A stretch of DNA of 64,000 nt, taken from Aliishimia ponticola. Lineage in GTDB: Bacteria > Pseudomonadota > Alphaproteobacteria > Rhodobacterales > Rhodobacteraceae. How positions within the stretch are numbered: the stretch's first letter is position 1; each line of letters opens with the position of its first letter. Positions 8,281 through 17,772 of this stretch are shown in pieces. The translations under genes and the position numbers were made by a program. The stretch is taken from contig NZ_SRKY01000001.1 in the NCBI RefSeq assembly GCF_004803475.1, forward strand, positions 1,240,001 through 1,304,000, in the 5' to 3' direction. Under the pieces are notes generated by a model. It worked only from the letters and a program-made list of their open reading frames with translations, was not told the DNA's origin and ran no database searches.

Positions 8281-9135
8281 ATGACCATTGCAGAGCAGAT
8301 TCAGGCCCGGCGGGACGAGATGACTCGCGCTGAAACGCAACTGGCCGATGTGATCCTCGACAATTACCCCGTCAGCGGGCTGGGTTCGATCACGGAACTG
8401 GCGGAAAAGGCGAAGGTCTCCACTCCGACAGTGGCGCGCATGGTGCAAAAGCTTGGGTTCAGCGGCTATGCGCCGTTTCAGGCCGCACTGCGCACCGAGC
8501 TTGGGGAGATGATCTCTGGCCCCGTGGCCAAGCATGACACGATCGGCACGCGGCTGCCGCAGGAACATGTGCTGACCCGCTATGCGCTGGCGGCGATGGA
8601 CAATCTGCGCGGCACCATCGACCAGATCGAGGCCGAGGATTTCGACGCCGTCTGCGCCCTGATCGCGGACCCGGCGCGGCGGATACATATCGCGGGCGGG
8701 CGGATCACCGGCACCTTGGCGCGGCACCTGTATCTGCACCTGCAAATGATCCGTCCCGGCGTGACGCTGGTGCCGCTGGATGCGTCTTGGTCACATCATA
8801 TGCTGGACCTTGCCGAAGGTGATTTGCTGATTGCCTTCGATGTTCGGCGCTATGAAAACAACACGCTGCTGATGGCGCAGATGGCCCATGAACAGGGCGC
8901 GCAGATCGCACTTTTCACCGATCCCTGGCGCTCCCCCATTCATCGGATCGCGCAACATTGTTTTGCCGGGCGCATCGCCGTTCCGTCGGCGTGGGATTCG
9001 TCGATGTCCCTGATGCTGCTGGTGGAATGTATGGTCGCGGCAGTACAGGAACATCTGTGGGACGAGGTGAAGGCGCGCAATGACCGTCTGGAAGCCGCCT
9101 TCGACCGGACCAAGCTGTTCCGCAAGTTCACCTAG
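8281..9135 (+). CDS. RpiR/MurR family transcriptional regulator
   Basis: A 284-residue regulator: N-terminal helix-turn-helix (residues about 1-75, with SITELAEKAKVSTPTVARMVQKLGF) and a C-terminal SIS sugar-phosphate-type domain (about 120-265, with RRIHIAGGRITGTLARHL). Members sense phosphorylated sugars or other small ligands. It is divergent from the TRAP/ligase operon and probably regulates it. A TTG two codons upstream is possible but the ATG at 8281 fits better. Its stop shares the palindrome CTAG with the stop of the convergent gene at 9132. Confidence 0.88.
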   Translation: MTIAEQIQARRDEMTRAETQLADVILDNYPVSGLGSITELAEKAKVSTPTVARMVQKLGFSGYAPFQAALRTELGEMISGPVAKHDTIGTRLPQEHVLTRYALAAMDNLRGTIDQIEAEDFDAVCALIADPARRIHIAGGRITGTLARHLYLHLQMIRPGVTLVPLDASWSHHMLDLAEGDLLIAFDVRRYENNTLLMAQMAHEQGAQIALFTDPWRSPIHRIAQHCFAGRIAVPSAWDSSMSLMLLVECMVAAVQEHLWDEVKARNDRLEAAFDRTKLFRKFT

Positions 9136-10256
9136 CCGCGCACCAGCGCCGCGCCCTCGGCCAGCGCCGCCAGCTTGGCATAGGCAATCGCCGGGTCCAC
9201 CGCCCCGAATCCCGCGAAGGTGCCAAACCCGCAATCGCTGCCCGCGATAACGCGGTCCTGCCCCACGATGTCGGTAAACCGTTCGATCCTCTGCGCGACA
9301 AGCTGAGGGTGTTCGATGAAATTGGTGGTCGTATCGACAACGCCGGGCACCAGCACGCGGTCCTGTGGGATTTCGGCCTTGCGATCACGGAACACGGTCC
9401 ACTCATGGGCATGGCGCGGGTTCGAGGTTTCAAACAGCAGATACTGCGCATCGACCGACATCAGCGTGGCGAATACCTTGTCCATGGCGATATCGCAGCA
9501 ATGCGGCCCTTCGTAATTGCCCCAGCAGATATGCACGCGCACTTTCTCGCGCGGGATATCGGACAGCGCGTGGTTCAACGCCTCTACATGGGCGTTGGCG
9601 ATGTTGACAAACTCCGTATCGGACAGGTCCGCAAACAGCATATGCCGCGACAGCGCAAGATCGGGGCAGTCAAGCTGCAGGTCCAGCCCGGCGGCGACGA
9701 TCGTCTCATATTCCGCCTTCATCGCATCCGCCAAAGCCGCCAGATAGGCCGCGCGGGTCGGGTAGTAATCGTTTTGCAAAAACAAGGAGATCACCCCCGG
9801 CGAGGCGGCATTCATGAAGCCACGTGTCACCCCGCACGCATCCATCGCCGCCTTGAGATTGGCGATATCCTTGCCCAGCTCGTCCTGCCCCTTGGAGCGG
9901 ACCTCCCCCACGCATTTGGGGCGCGCATATTTCGGCGTGCCACCATCATTGGCCAGCCGTTCGAGAAAGCTGGGAAACATCTTCAGATCGGCAGGCGCGT
10001 TGCGTGGGCTGTCGCCGTCAAAGCCGGTGTAGCGATCCTTGACATAGGTGGCATAGGAAATCTTGGATGTCTCGCCATCGCTGACAATATCAATCCCGGC
10101 ATCGCATTGCTTGCGCACGGTCTCCAGCACAGCTGCGGCCATGCAGGCATCGAAGGCGCCCTGGTCAAAGGGTTCGCCCCGCTCGCGGGCAAAGATGTAA
10201 TCCACGACCTCCTGCGATCGGGGCAGACTGCCCACATGTGTTGTCTTGATCGTCAT
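9132..10256 (-). CDS. MetE-core (cobalamin-independent methionine synthase C-terminal-like) methyltransferase
   Basis: A 374-residue protein equal to the C-terminal catalytic half of MetE. The zinc ligands of the family are present in order: His242 and Cys244 in VHICWGN, Glu276 in LFETSNP and Cys342 in GSDCGFGTFAG. The N-terminus has TTHVGSLPR, as in such stand-alone proteins. It lacks the N-terminal MetE half, so folate-dependent methionine synthesis is unlikely; many such proteins are thought to move methyl groups in catabolism. It is last in the operon, and its start overlaps the stop of the SAM methyltransferase gene (ATGA). Methyl donor unknown. Confidence 0.82.
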   Translation of the reverse strand: MTIKTTHVGSLPRSQEVVDYIFARERGEPFDQGAFDACMAAAVLETVRKQCDAGIDIVSDGETSKISYATYVKDRYTGFDGDSPRNAPADLKMFPSFLERLANDGGTPKYARPKCVGEVRSKGQDELGKDIANLKAAMDACGVTRGFMNAASPGVISLFLQNDYYPTRAAYLAALADAMKAEYETIVAAGLDLQLDCPDLALSRHMLFADLSDTEFVNIANAHVEALNHALSDIPREKVRVHICWGNYEGPHCCDIAMDKVFATLMSVDAQYLLFETSNPRHAHEWTVFRDRKAEIPQDRVLVPGVVDTTTNFIEHPQLVAQRIERFTDIVGQDRVIAGSDCGFGTFAGFGAVDPAIAYAKLAALAEGAALVRG

Positions 10257-10906
10257 TGCGTTGTCTCCTCCAGTTTGCGGGCCAGCAGAACCGAATGGCC
10301 GGTACAGTCCGGATCGCGCGCCATGAACCCGGTCACACGCAGGCCATTGGCTTCGAGTATGCTGGCATATTCGGCCAGCGAGAGGCTGGCGTGATAGACC
10401 TCGAACTCGCCCACCCGGCCCGTGGTTTCCCCATCGCTGTCGCCCACTGTGACCAGCAGATGCCCGCCCGGCGCAAGGTGACGGGCAAGGCGCGGCAGGC
10501 AGGCGCGCTGTTCATCGCGGGTCAGATGGAAAAAGCTGTTCCACGCGACGATCCCATCATAGCGGCTGGCCAGATCCAGCGTGCGCATATCGCCCGGCAG
10601 CCATTCGGCCTGCGGCCATCGCGCCCGGGCGATCTCCAGCATGGCCGGGGCGAAATCCATGCCGGTCAGCGCGAACCCTTCAGCGATCAGCCAGGCCGAG
10701 ATCGGCTCCCCCGAGCCGCAGCCCAGGTCAAGCACCTGCCCGCCGCGCGGCAGACCATCGCTGAACCGAACCAGCCAGCGCGCTTCGAACAGACGCCGGC
10801 TGCGATCCTGATCGAAACGCTCCGCCTCGGCCTCATAGATGGCCTGAGTTTTCGCGGCGAGGTCTGGAAAGTGATCTGCCACCTGCGGTTTCAGCCTTGC
10901 GACCAC
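10253..10906 (-). CDS. Class I SAM-dependent methyltransferase
   Basis: A 217-residue Rossmann-fold methyltransferase. Motif I is VLDLGCGSGEP at about residues 58-68, followed by the acidic GMDFAPAML and the motif around DGIVAWNSFFHL. The substrate cannot be read from sequence. Start overlaps the bicupin gene end by 16 bases and its stop overlaps the MetE-core start by four bases, so it is tightly built into the operon. A methyltransferase next to a MetE-core protein suggests methyl-group handling for the imported compound. Confidence 0.8.
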   Translation of the reverse strand: MVARLKPQVADHFPDLAAKTQAIYEAEAERFDQDRSRRLFEARWLVRFSDGLPRGGQVLDLGCGSGEPISAWLIAEGFALTGMDFAPAMLEIARARWPQAEWLPGDMRTLDLASRYDGIVAWNSFFHLTRDEQRACLPRLARHLAPGGHLLVTVGDSDGETTGRVGEFEVYHASLSLAEYASILEANGLRVTGFMARDPDCTGHSVLLARKLEETTQ

Positions 10907-11859
10907 GTGGCCCCGGCGGGGTCATCGGTCGATGTCACGCGATAAAGGCTGGCCTCGCCTGTCATGGACGGGGTCAGCACATGCGTTTCTCCCGGTTTCA
11001 GCAGGCAGGTATCGCCGGGGTTGAGAACGGTTTCCAGCGCGTCGGTCTTCAGGTGCCAGTGGCCCCGCATCGGCATCAGCACCACGGGCTTGTCCGGCGT
11101 GATCGGCCCCGCGTCGAGCGAGTTGCGCGACAAAAACGACACCTCGAACCCCGGACGGTCCTTCAGCAGCGCGTCCGGCCCGATCACCTTGGCGGGCATG
11201 TCGCGCGACAGGGCCATCAAATCCTGATAGCGCGCCACATAGCCGCGCACCACGTCCTGCACGGGCAATTCGGGGAACGCGCTCAGCTCCGCATCGCTTA
11301 GCACCGGCATCGGGGCCACGCCATCGGGCAGCGCCTGTCCCGCCTTGGTGTCGTACAGCACACCGTTTTCGCCCAGCACCAGCCCATGAGCTTGCGCCTC
11401 TTCGATCACCTGCGGTGCCCATGTGACACCGCCCCCGGCATCGTCGCCGCCCAGAACCGCCATGATCATACCGTAATCGGTGCCGACATTCTCGAACCCG
11501 CGAAAAATGCCGGTGGGAATGTTGATGATATCGCCCTCTTCCAGCACGACCTCGCCCGCGCTGCCCCACCGCCCCCAGAAGAAGCGCCAGCGTCCCTTGA
11601 GGACGAAGAACACCTCTGCCGTGGTATGACTATGCAGCGAGTTGCGGCACTTTGGCGGCTGCCCTGCCGCGCCGATATTGAAACCGGGCGTGTCACGGAT
11701 ATGCACATGCTGGTCGGGGCTCTCAGAGACGCCGCCACCGATGATGGTGAAGTTCTCCTTCTGGTCGGATCCGGGTGTATGCGCGTCGATGAAGGCCGTC
11801 TTGCAGGGCCTCAGATCACCATAGCGCACGATGCGCGATTGCAGGTCAGAAGAGCTCAT
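10891..11859 (-). CDS. Bicupin protein
   Basis: A 322-residue protein with two cupin domains. The first (about residues 50-150) has SLHSHTTAEVFFVLKGRW, with the two His and one Glu typical of metal-binding cupins, and GDIINIPTGIFRGFENVG. The second (about 215-310) has GHWHLKTDALETVLNPGD and KPGETHVLTP, with fewer metal ligands. It could be a dioxygenase, isomerase or lyase; no assignment is safe. Start at 11859 has GGAAAGGAA upstream. It follows the SnoaL gene in the operon. Confidence 0.75.
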   Translation of the reverse strand: MSSSDLQSRIVRYGDLRPCKTAFIDAHTPGSDQKENFTIIGGGVSESPDQHVHIRDTPGFNIGAAGQPPKCRNSLHSHTTAEVFFVLKGRWRFFWGRWGSAGEVVLEEGDIINIPTGIFRGFENVGTDYGMIMAVLGGDDAGGGVTWAPQVIEEAQAHGLVLGENGVLYDTKAGQALPDGVAPMPVLSDAELSAFPELPVQDVVRGYVARYQDLMALSRDMPAKVIGPDALLKDRPGFEVSFLSRNSLDAGPITPDKPVVLMPMRGHWHLKTDALETVLNPGDTCLLKPGETHVLTPSMTGEASLYRVTSTDDPAGATWSQG

Positions 11860-11907
11860 GTTCAGTTCCTTTCCAGAGGCCCCCGGCACACCGCAAGGGG
11901 CGCATAC

Positions 11908-12903
11908 TCAGCCCGCCGCCTGTGCCAGCAAGATCTGCTTCCACACGGCGGTTTCATCAAACAGGCAATACTCGCGCCGGATGCGCGGAGCGGCGACGCC
12001 AAGGCTGCCGAATTCGGCGTGGCAGATGCCCAGCACGTAAATCTCTGCCCCCGTCGGCGCGCCGAACATGCCCCAGCCCGAATGCGTGCCATGCAGCGAC
12101 CAGCGCAGCGCGGCGCGGGGCGGCATCAAGGGATCGTCGCGGCCAATCTGGTGGTGGATCGTAAAGGCCGCGTCCGGCATCGCCGCGCGCAGCCCCATCC
12201 AGAACCGGTCCACCGGCCCCCAGCCATGGCCGGTTTCGCCGCCCGGATATTCGGATTGCACCGCGCGGTCATATTCGCCGGGGATCGCTGCCATATCGGC
12301 CCCCATCACGCGGGTCAGGATTGCAGCATAGCGCGCGCCCCATTCATTGTCATTGCCGCGCCCCTTATACGGCCCGTCAAGGTCCGTCGCCCGGGTCAGC
12401 GGGCGCACACAAGTATCCGGGCCGCCCTCTGCCTCGATCAGATTGGCGGCATAGTCCTTTGCCTGCCAGCCCAATTGGCGCACGATCGCGGTCTGGTCGC
12501 GGATCAGCCATTCATCGTCGATCATGTTGTCCTTGGCGTGGCAGTCGGCAAGGATGCGATACCGCAACTTCTTGCCGCTGGCCTTGCCATAGACACCATC
12601 GGCGGCATGGGTCGCGGTCGACAGGATCCGGTGCGAAGACAGCATCCCCGCCTCTGGCGTGCCGGACCAGATCACATCCTCGCCCAGCAGTTCGCGATCG
12701 GGAAATTCCGCCAGCGTCGCCATCGTGGCGCCGATCACCTTTTCATTGCCGACCACCACCGAGGCGGGCGACCGCACGACGATCTGCGGCGCGTAATAGT
12801 CGTGCAGCGTGGCAATGCCGCGATCTTCCCAAATCTCCTTGGTGATTCCGATGATGTAATCAGGGAAATCGGCAAATTTGGGGTCGAACCCTTGCATGCT
12901 CAT
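11908..12903 (-). CDS. SnoaL-like (NTF2-fold) protein 1, two tandem domains
   Basis: A 331-residue protein made of two SnoaL/NTF2-like cone folds in tandem (about residues 10-150 and 190-325). SnoaL-type proteins are small-molecule cyclases, hydrolases or isomerases that often need no cofactor. Segments such as ALRWSLHGTHSGWGMFGAPTG and HDYYAPQIVVRSPASVVVG show the family. Three relatives lie in the same cluster (14732, 17115, 22316). Its start overlaps the LacI stop (ATGA at 12900-12903). The reaction is unknown. Confidence 0.72.
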   Translation of the reverse strand: MSMQGFDPKFADFPDYIIGITKEIWEDRGIATLHDYYAPQIVVRSPASVVVGNEKVIGATMATLAEFPDRELLGEDVIWSGTPEAGMLSSHRILSTATHAADGVYGKASGKKLRYRILADCHAKDNMIDDEWLIRDQTAIVRQLGWQAKDYAANLIEAEGGPDTCVRPLTRATDLDGPYKGRGNDNEWGARYAAILTRVMGADMAAIPGEYDRAVQSEYPGGETGHGWGPVDRFWMGLRAAMPDAAFTIHHQIGRDDPLMPPRAALRWSLHGTHSGWGMFGAPTGAEIYVLGICHAEFGSLGVAAPRIRREYCLFDETAVWKQILLAQAAG

Positions 12904-13949
12904 GAGGTGCTTTCTCCTTCGGGCCCAGTGGCAGGCCAGTGATCCGGGATGCGCGCCGATCCGCGCAGGATCAGCGGTGCGTCAACGATGGCGGCACGCG
13001 GAGGCTGCGCGCCGGGGTTTTCGATCTGCTCAAGCAGCGCATCGACCGTGTGGCGGACCATCAGGTTGGCGCGCTGGCGCACGGTCGTCAGATTGTAGGC
13101 GGGCCAGGACGCGGGCGGCACATCATCATAGCCGACGACGGAAACCTCGCCGGGCACATCGATGCCGAGTTCGTAGCGCAGCACGTCGATCACCATGATC
13201 GCCATGTGGTCATTGGCGACAAAGATCGCGTCGGGCCGCTCTGCCCCGCTGCACAAGGCGCGGGCCGCCGCGCGGGCGGTCTCGGATTCGAAATTGCCGA
13301 CGGCACGTGCGTAAAGCGCCTGCCCATGCGCGGCCAACCCGTCCAGAAACCCGGCCTCGCGGTCGCGCTGTGTCGATGCGCCTTCCCAGCCTGCGATATG
13401 GGCGATGCGCCTATGCCCCCCGGCGACGAGGAACTCCGCCACCGCGCGCCCACCCGCCCGGTTGTCGGAGGTGACAGAGGTAATCCCCTCTATGTCCTGG
13501 GTGCGGTTGAACAGCACCACTGGCACACCTGCCTGCTGGCACCGACGGGCGATGTCCGAGGACATTGCGACCGACGCCATGACGATGCCATCCACCTGGT
13601 AATCAAGAATTTCTTCCATCACAGCGTCGATATTTCCAGCCGTCTGCGAGGCCATGAACATCAGCACGTGATAGCCTTCGGCCTGCAACGCATTAGACAG
13701 CTTTTCAAGCGCTTCGGGGTAGAAGTAATTCTCCAGATAAGCGACCACCAGCCCGATCATCCGGCTTTTGCCAGAGGTCATCGCACGCGCCAGCGCATTG
13801 GGCCGATAGCCCAGTTCCGCCGCTGCCTTGCGCACCTTTGCCGCCGTCGCCTTGGAGGCGGACGCGCCGGGTGTAAACACACGGCTGACCGCCGACTGGC
13901 TGACGCCCGCGCGTTCGGCCACCTGAAGGGAAGTTACCTTTTCCGCCAT
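12900..13949 (-). CDS. LacI family transcriptional regulator (in-operon)
   Basis: A 349-residue repressor: N-terminal LacI helix-turn-helix (TSLQVAERAGVSQSAVSRVF, hinge around ELGYRPNALARAM) and a periplasmic-binding-protein-like ligand domain. It lies inside the operon it probably controls, between the SDR and SnoaL 1 genes. Two matching LacI-style palindromes with a central CG sit in the divergent promoter at 22156-22315. The inducer is likely the transported compound or an early product. Confidence 0.9.
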   Translation of the reverse strand: MAEKVTSLQVAERAGVSQSAVSRVFTPGASASKATAAKVRKAAAELGYRPNALARAMTSGKSRMIGLVVAYLENYFYPEALEKLSNALQAEGYHVLMFMASQTAGNIDAVMEEILDYQVDGIVMASVAMSSDIARRCQQAGVPVVLFNRTQDIEGITSVTSDNRAGGRAVAEFLVAGGHRRIAHIAGWEGASTQRDREAGFLDGLAAHGQALYARAVGNFESETARAAARALCSGAERPDAIFVANDHMAIMVIDVLRYELGIDVPGEVSVVGYDDVPPASWPAYNLTTVRQRANLMVRHTVDALLEQIENPGAQPPRAAIVDAPLILRGSARIPDHWPATGPEGESTS

Positions 13950-13973
13950 TGCGCCCCCATTCTCACCTGCCGT

Positions 13974-14735
13974 TCATTCCGCCGTCCAACCGCCGTCGAC
14001 CAGCAGCGACGTGCCGGTGACAAGTGCGCTGGCATCGCTGGCAAGGTAGAGCACCGCGCCCATGATATCCTCGACCTCGCCCACCCGGCCCAGCTTGATC
14101 TTGGATTCGACCCAAGCCCGCTTTTCGGGATCGCTCAGCGTGAGCGCGCCCAGCGGCGTGCGGATGAAGGTCGGCCCCAGCGTGTTGATGCGGATGCCCA
14201 GCGGCCCCCATTCCACGGCCATCGCCTTGACCATGCCTTCCAGCCCGTGTTTCGAGGCGCAGTAGACCGCGCGTTCCGGCCCGCCCACATGGCCCATCTG
14301 CGACGAGATATGCACGATGGAGCCGGACTTGCCCGCCGCCTGCATCGCCCGCGCCCCCCATGCCGACAGGAAGTAGGCCGCGCGCAGATTGACGCTCATG
14401 ACCGCGTCATAGTCTTCCGGCGTCGTTTCCACCGCCGGGGTGTGACGTGCCAACCCGGCAGAGTTGACGATCACGTCAAAGGGGCGCTGCATCGCAGTGT
14501 CGAGCGCTGCCAGATCGGTCTGGTCCAGAACGAGGGCTTCGACGGACCAGCCCTCGGCCTGCATCGCGTCGACGGTCTGGGCCAAACTCTCGGCGCCGCG
14601 GGCTGCGCACACCACATGCGCCCCGGCTTCGGCCAAGGCCACGGCACAGCCCTGCCCGATGCCGGACGACGCGCCCGTGACCAGAGCGGTGCGGCCCTGA
14701 AGCGAAAAGGACGGGGTGCGCGGCAGTGACATCAT
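13974..14735 (-). CDS. Short-chain dehydrogenase/reductase
   Basis: A 253-residue classical SDR. NAD(P)-binding TGASSGIGQG near residues 20-30, NSAGLAR, and the catalytic Ser and YCASK (Tyr-x-x-x-Lys). The C-terminal LLVDGGWTAE is typical. It oxidises or reduces a secondary alcohol or ketone. Start at 14735 overlaps the upstream SnoaL stop as ATGA. It probably acts in series with the HisD-like dehydrogenase of the same operon. Confidence 0.88.
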   Translation of the reverse strand: MMSLPRTPSFSLQGRTALVTGASSGIGQGCAVALAEAGAHVVCAARGAESLAQTVDAMQAEGWSVEALVLDQTDLAALDTAMQRPFDVIVNSAGLARHTPAVETTPEDYDAVMSVNLRAAYFLSAWGARAMQAAGKSGSIVHISSQMGHVGGPERAVYCASKHGLEGMVKAMAVEWGPLGIRINTLGPTFIRTPLGALTLSDPEKRAWVESKIKLGRVGEVEDIMGAVLYLASDASALVTGTSLLVDGGWTAE

Positions 14736-15784
14736 TCGTCCTGCCCCGGCCAATCGACCCGCCCCGGCACCCGCGCCTTGTTGAATTCCCGCAGCCGCGC
14801 GAAGACATCGACGCCCAGTTGCCGATACGCATCCAGCAGATCGACCAGCACCCAGTTTTCACGGATCTTGCCGTTCTCCAGCCGCCAGAAATCAAGGCTG
14901 CGCATGGTGATTTTCTTGCCCGCCGGCGCGATGCCCATCCAGCCATCATGCGTGACGGTCTGGATCATGTTCGGCCAACCGGTAACCGCGGCATAATCCC
15001 CGTCGCCGAAGAAGTGATAGGTTATGTCGTCCACATATTGGCCGCGATCAGGCATCCCGTTCAGGAACGGGATCTGGTGCCAGTGACGGAAGCCCGCCAT
15101 GCCGCGCCCGGTGCCGATGCCCGAGGGGCCATACCAGTTCATCTTTTCGTGCCAGAAACGCGGCATCTCCATCACTTCCGGCCCACCCTGGCTGGGGTGC
15201 TTCTTGAGATGGTCCAGCATGTCGATGATATGACGGCAGGTCGCGTCCGAGCGCGCCGCATCGCGCGGCCCGGTCATGATCCCGTCTTGCGTGGCGGGCC
15301 CCGGCACATGCCATTCGCGCCCAAGCGACGGGGCCATCGGCCATGCGCCAGCCTGCATCATCACCTCGGGGATGTCCCAAAGCGCTTGAAACTCAACGAT
15401 TTTCCCATCCACCACGCGGTAGAATTCGTGAAAGCGCATCGTGACCTGATGGCCGCTGGGCGGAATATCCAGCCACGGGCCGACAAAAACGCCGGTATAG
15501 TACCCGCCGCAGCCGACCCAATCATTGCCGAACTCGTCCGGCCCCGCCATCACGATGTAATCGCGTCGCTCAAGGTCCGGCCAAGCCGCTTGCAACGGCA
15601 CGAAAACGCGGTCGATGAACGCCTCTGGCCCGGTCACATCGCCAAAAGGATGGCAATGGTGGAACAGGGCATCCTGGGCGCAGATCTCGCCCATGACCCG
15701 GCGCAACTCGGCCATGTCGAAATCGTAAAGCGCTGCGCGAAGAGGCGCGATCAGCGCCTTGTTTTCACTGTGAATATCGCTCAT
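14732..15784 (-). CDS. SnoaL-like (NTF2-fold) protein 2, two tandem domains
   Basis: A 350-residue protein with two NTF2-like domains (about 10-170 and 200-340). The C-terminal part carries [25 protein letters not shown] and [23 protein letters not shown]; the same pattern recurs in SnoaL 3 and SnoaL 4, so the set is paralogous. Histidines such as HHCHPFGD and FRHWHQ could line an active site. Start overlaps the HisD-like stop by four bases (ATGA), and its stop overlaps the SDR start. Function unknown. Confidence 0.75.
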   Translation of the reverse strand: MSDIHSENKALIAPLRAALYDFDMAELRRVMGEICAQDALFHHCHPFGDVTGPEAFIDRVFVPLQAAWPDLERRDYIVMAGPDEFGNDWVGCGGYYTGVFVGPWLDIPPSGHQVTMRFHEFYRVVDGKIVEFQALWDIPEVMMQAGAWPMAPSLGREWHVPGPATQDGIMTGPRDAARSDATCRHIIDMLDHLKKHPSQGGPEVMEMPRFWHEKMNWYGPSGIGTGRGMAGFRHWHQIPFLNGMPDRGQYVDDITYHFFGDGDYAAVTGWPNMIQTVTHDGWMGIAPAGKKITMRSLDFWRLENGKIRENWVLVDLLDAYRQLGVDVFARLREFNKARVPGRVDWPGQDE

Positions 15785-17109
15785 GCGTCCTCTCCCAGAA
15801 GTGGTGCCGCCGCGCCGTAGGGCACATTGACCCCGCCATACCGCCGGACCCGCAGATTGCACTGTTCTGCATGGCCCACGAACCCTTCAAGCATGCATAG
15901 GCGCGAGCCATAGGCACCGATCTGCGTCGCGGCCTCATCCGTCAGCACCCGCTGATAGCTGTGGGTCTTGAGGAACTTGCCCACCCAGAGCCCGCCGGTA
16001 TAGCGCCCCGCCTTTTTCGTCGGCAGCGTGTGATTGGTGCCGATCACCTTGTCCCCATTGGCCACATTGGTGCGTGGCACAAGGAACAGCGCGCCATAGC
16101 TGCGCATGTGATCAAGGAACCAATCATCGCGATCCGTCATGACCTGCACATGTTCGGACGCGATCTCATTGGCGACGTCCAGCATCTCGTCATAGCTGTC
16201 GCACAGGATCACCTCGCCGTAATCGCGCCAACTGGCACCTGCGGTTTCCGCAGTTGGCAGAATGGTGAGCATACGGTCGATTTCTTCCAGCGTCTGCGTT
16301 GCCAGCTTGCGCGAGTTCGTAACCAGCACGGCGGGCGAGTTATAGCCATGTTCGGCCTGCCCCAGAAGGTCGGTCGCGCACATCTCGGCATCCACCGTGT
16401 CATCGGCGATCACCATCGTCTCTGTCGGCCCGGCAAAGAGGTCGATCCCCACGCGCCCGTAAAGCTGGCGCTTGGCCTCGGCCACAAAGGCGTTGCCCGG
16501 CCCCACCAGCAGATGCACAGGGTCGATGCTTTCGGTTCCGATCGCCATCGCGCCAACGGCCTGAATGCCGCCCAGCACATAGATTTCATCCGCCCCGCCA
16601 ATATGCATGGCAGCGATCACCGCCGGGTTCGGCTCCCCCTTGAAGGGCGGCGTGGCGGCGATGATACGGGGCACCCCCGCCACCTTCGCCGTGGCCACGG
16701 ACATATGCGCCGAGGCAACCATCGGGAACTTGCCGCCGGGCACGTAACAACCCACTGATTGCACGGGGATATTCTTGTGCCCCAAAATGACGCCGGGCAG
16801 CGTTTCGACCTCGATATCGGTCATGCTTGCACGTTGCGCGCGCGCGAAGTTCACCACCTGCTCATGGGCAAAGCGGATATCGGCCATGTCCTGCGGCGCG
16901 ACCTTGGCGATGATCTGGGCGATTTCATCCTCGGTCAGCCGGTAGCTGTCCCGCGCATAGCCGTCGAATTTCTCGCTCAGCTCGCGCACAGCCACGTCGC
17001 CGCGCGCCTCGATATCCTTCAGCGTCGTCTCTACCACGCTGCGGACCTTGGCATCATCCTGAGCGCGCTCCGTTTCAGAGCGGCTCGTCTTGAGATACGC
17101 GATTGCCAT
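15781..17109 (-). CDS. HisD/HpsN-family NAD-dependent alcohol dehydrogenase
   Basis: A 442-residue member of the histidinol dehydrogenase family, which oxidises a primary alcohol through the aldehyde to the acid with two NAD. Residues matching the known zinc and catalytic positions are present: Gln251 and His254 in GQAEHGYNS, Glu319-His320 in ASEHVQ, Asp353 before GTNHTLP, and His413 in GFVGHAEQ. No other histidine genes are near and the operon is catabolic, so it is more like HpsN (sulfopropanediol dehydrogenase) than HisD. The operon lacks sulfonate-specific genes, so the true substrate is open. Confidence 0.82.
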   Translation of the reverse strand: MAIAYLKTSRSETERAQDDAKVRSVVETTLKDIEARGDVAVRELSEKFDGYARDSYRLTEDEIAQIIAKVAPQDMADIRFAHEQVVNFARAQRASMTDIEVETLPGVILGHKNIPVQSVGCYVPGGKFPMVASAHMSVATAKVAGVPRIIAATPPFKGEPNPAVIAAMHIGGADEIYVLGGIQAVGAMAIGTESIDPVHLLVGPGNAFVAEAKRQLYGRVGIDLFAGPTETMVIADDTVDAEMCATDLLGQAEHGYNSPAVLVTNSRKLATQTLEEIDRMLTILPTAETAGASWRDYGEVILCDSYDEMLDVANEIASEHVQVMTDRDDWFLDHMRSYGALFLVPRTNVANGDKVIGTNHTLPTKKAGRYTGGLWVGKFLKTHSYQRVLTDEAATQIGAYGSRLCMLEGFVGHAEQCNLRVRRYGGVNVPYGAAAPLLGEDA

Positions 17110-17114
17110 TATCT

Positions 17115-17648
17115 TTATCCTCCCTCCGGGCGGGGCGCCTCACGTTCACCCCGGTCATATGCTTCCCAGCCCTCGCCACCGAACACGTCGACGCCCAGCT
17201 GCGCCAGAACATGCGGAAAATCGACCATCACCCAATTGTCGGTGATCTTGCCGTCTTCGACTTTCCAGAAATCCATGTACCGGATTTCGACACGCTTGCC
17301 GGTGGGTGCAACGCCCATGAAACTGCCCGAATGGGTTGCCTCTTGCCGGCCGAACGCCGCCGCCCATTCCCCCATGTAAAGACGTGCCTCATCGATGCAG
17401 GTCTTGTCGCTGAACGCCGCCTGAAACGGGCGCTGCCAATTGTCCTGAAATTCCTTCAGGCCGTTCTTGGTGCCGCAGCCTTGGTTGCCCATCCAGCGGA
17501 AGGACTGGGCGAAGAACTGGCCGATATCGTCGATGCGGTGGTCGTTCAGCCCATCCACCATGCCTTCGATCACGGCGCGGGTTTCGTCTGTTTTACTCAT
17601 ATCCGTGTCGCGGGACAGGACAGCTTGTTCGGGTCGAGAGCCTTTCAT
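17115..17648 (-). CDS. SnoaL-like (NTF2-fold) protein 3, single domain
   Basis: A 177-residue single NTF2-like domain. It matches the C-terminal halves of SnoaL 2 and 4: [20 protein letters not shown] followed by [12 protein letters not shown] and QLGVDVFGG. Start at 17648 is chosen for its AAGGAA ribosome site seven bases upstream; an ATG at 17600 has none. It ends five bases before the HisD-like start. Probably a cofactor-free hydrolase, isomerase or cyclase; could also form a heteromer with its paralogues. Confidence 0.72.
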   Translation of the reverse strand: MKGSRPEQAVLSRDTDMSKTDETRAVIEGMVDGLNDHRIDDIGQFFAQSFRWMGNQGCGTKNGLKEFQDNWQRPFQAAFSDKTCIDEARLYMGEWAAAFGRQEATHSGSFMGVAPTGKRVEIRYMDFWKVEDGKITDNWVMVDFPHVLAQLGVDVFGGEGWEAYDRGEREAPRPEGG

Positions 17649-17719
17649 GGCGTATTCCTTCAGGTTGGGCGTTTTCTGAAACAGGGGCGGAAAGCCCGTG
17701 CCTCCAGAAAATCCCGAGG

Positions 17720-17740
17720 CATCCGGTTCAGGGCCGGATG
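17720..17740 (-). other. Hairpin in the gap between permease and SnoaL 3 genes
   Basis: CATCCGG and CCGGATG form a perfect seven-pair stem with a seven-base loop in the 124-base gap between the second permease gene and SnoaL 3. It divides the long operon into a transport part and an enzyme part, and could be an attenuator or RNA-processing site. No U-tract. Confidence 0.4.
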
Positions 17741-17772
17741 GCGTGCAACGGCGTTATGCCGGGCGGCGCTGC

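Noticed and set aside
9132-9135. Shared CTAG stop of two convergent genes
   Set aside because: A neat four-base overlap, but ordinary in dense genomes; no sign of function.
15781-17109. Histidine biosynthesis gene hisD
   Set aside because: Family residues fit, but no other his gene is near and the operon is catabolic with a dedicated transporter; an HpsN-like role is more likely.
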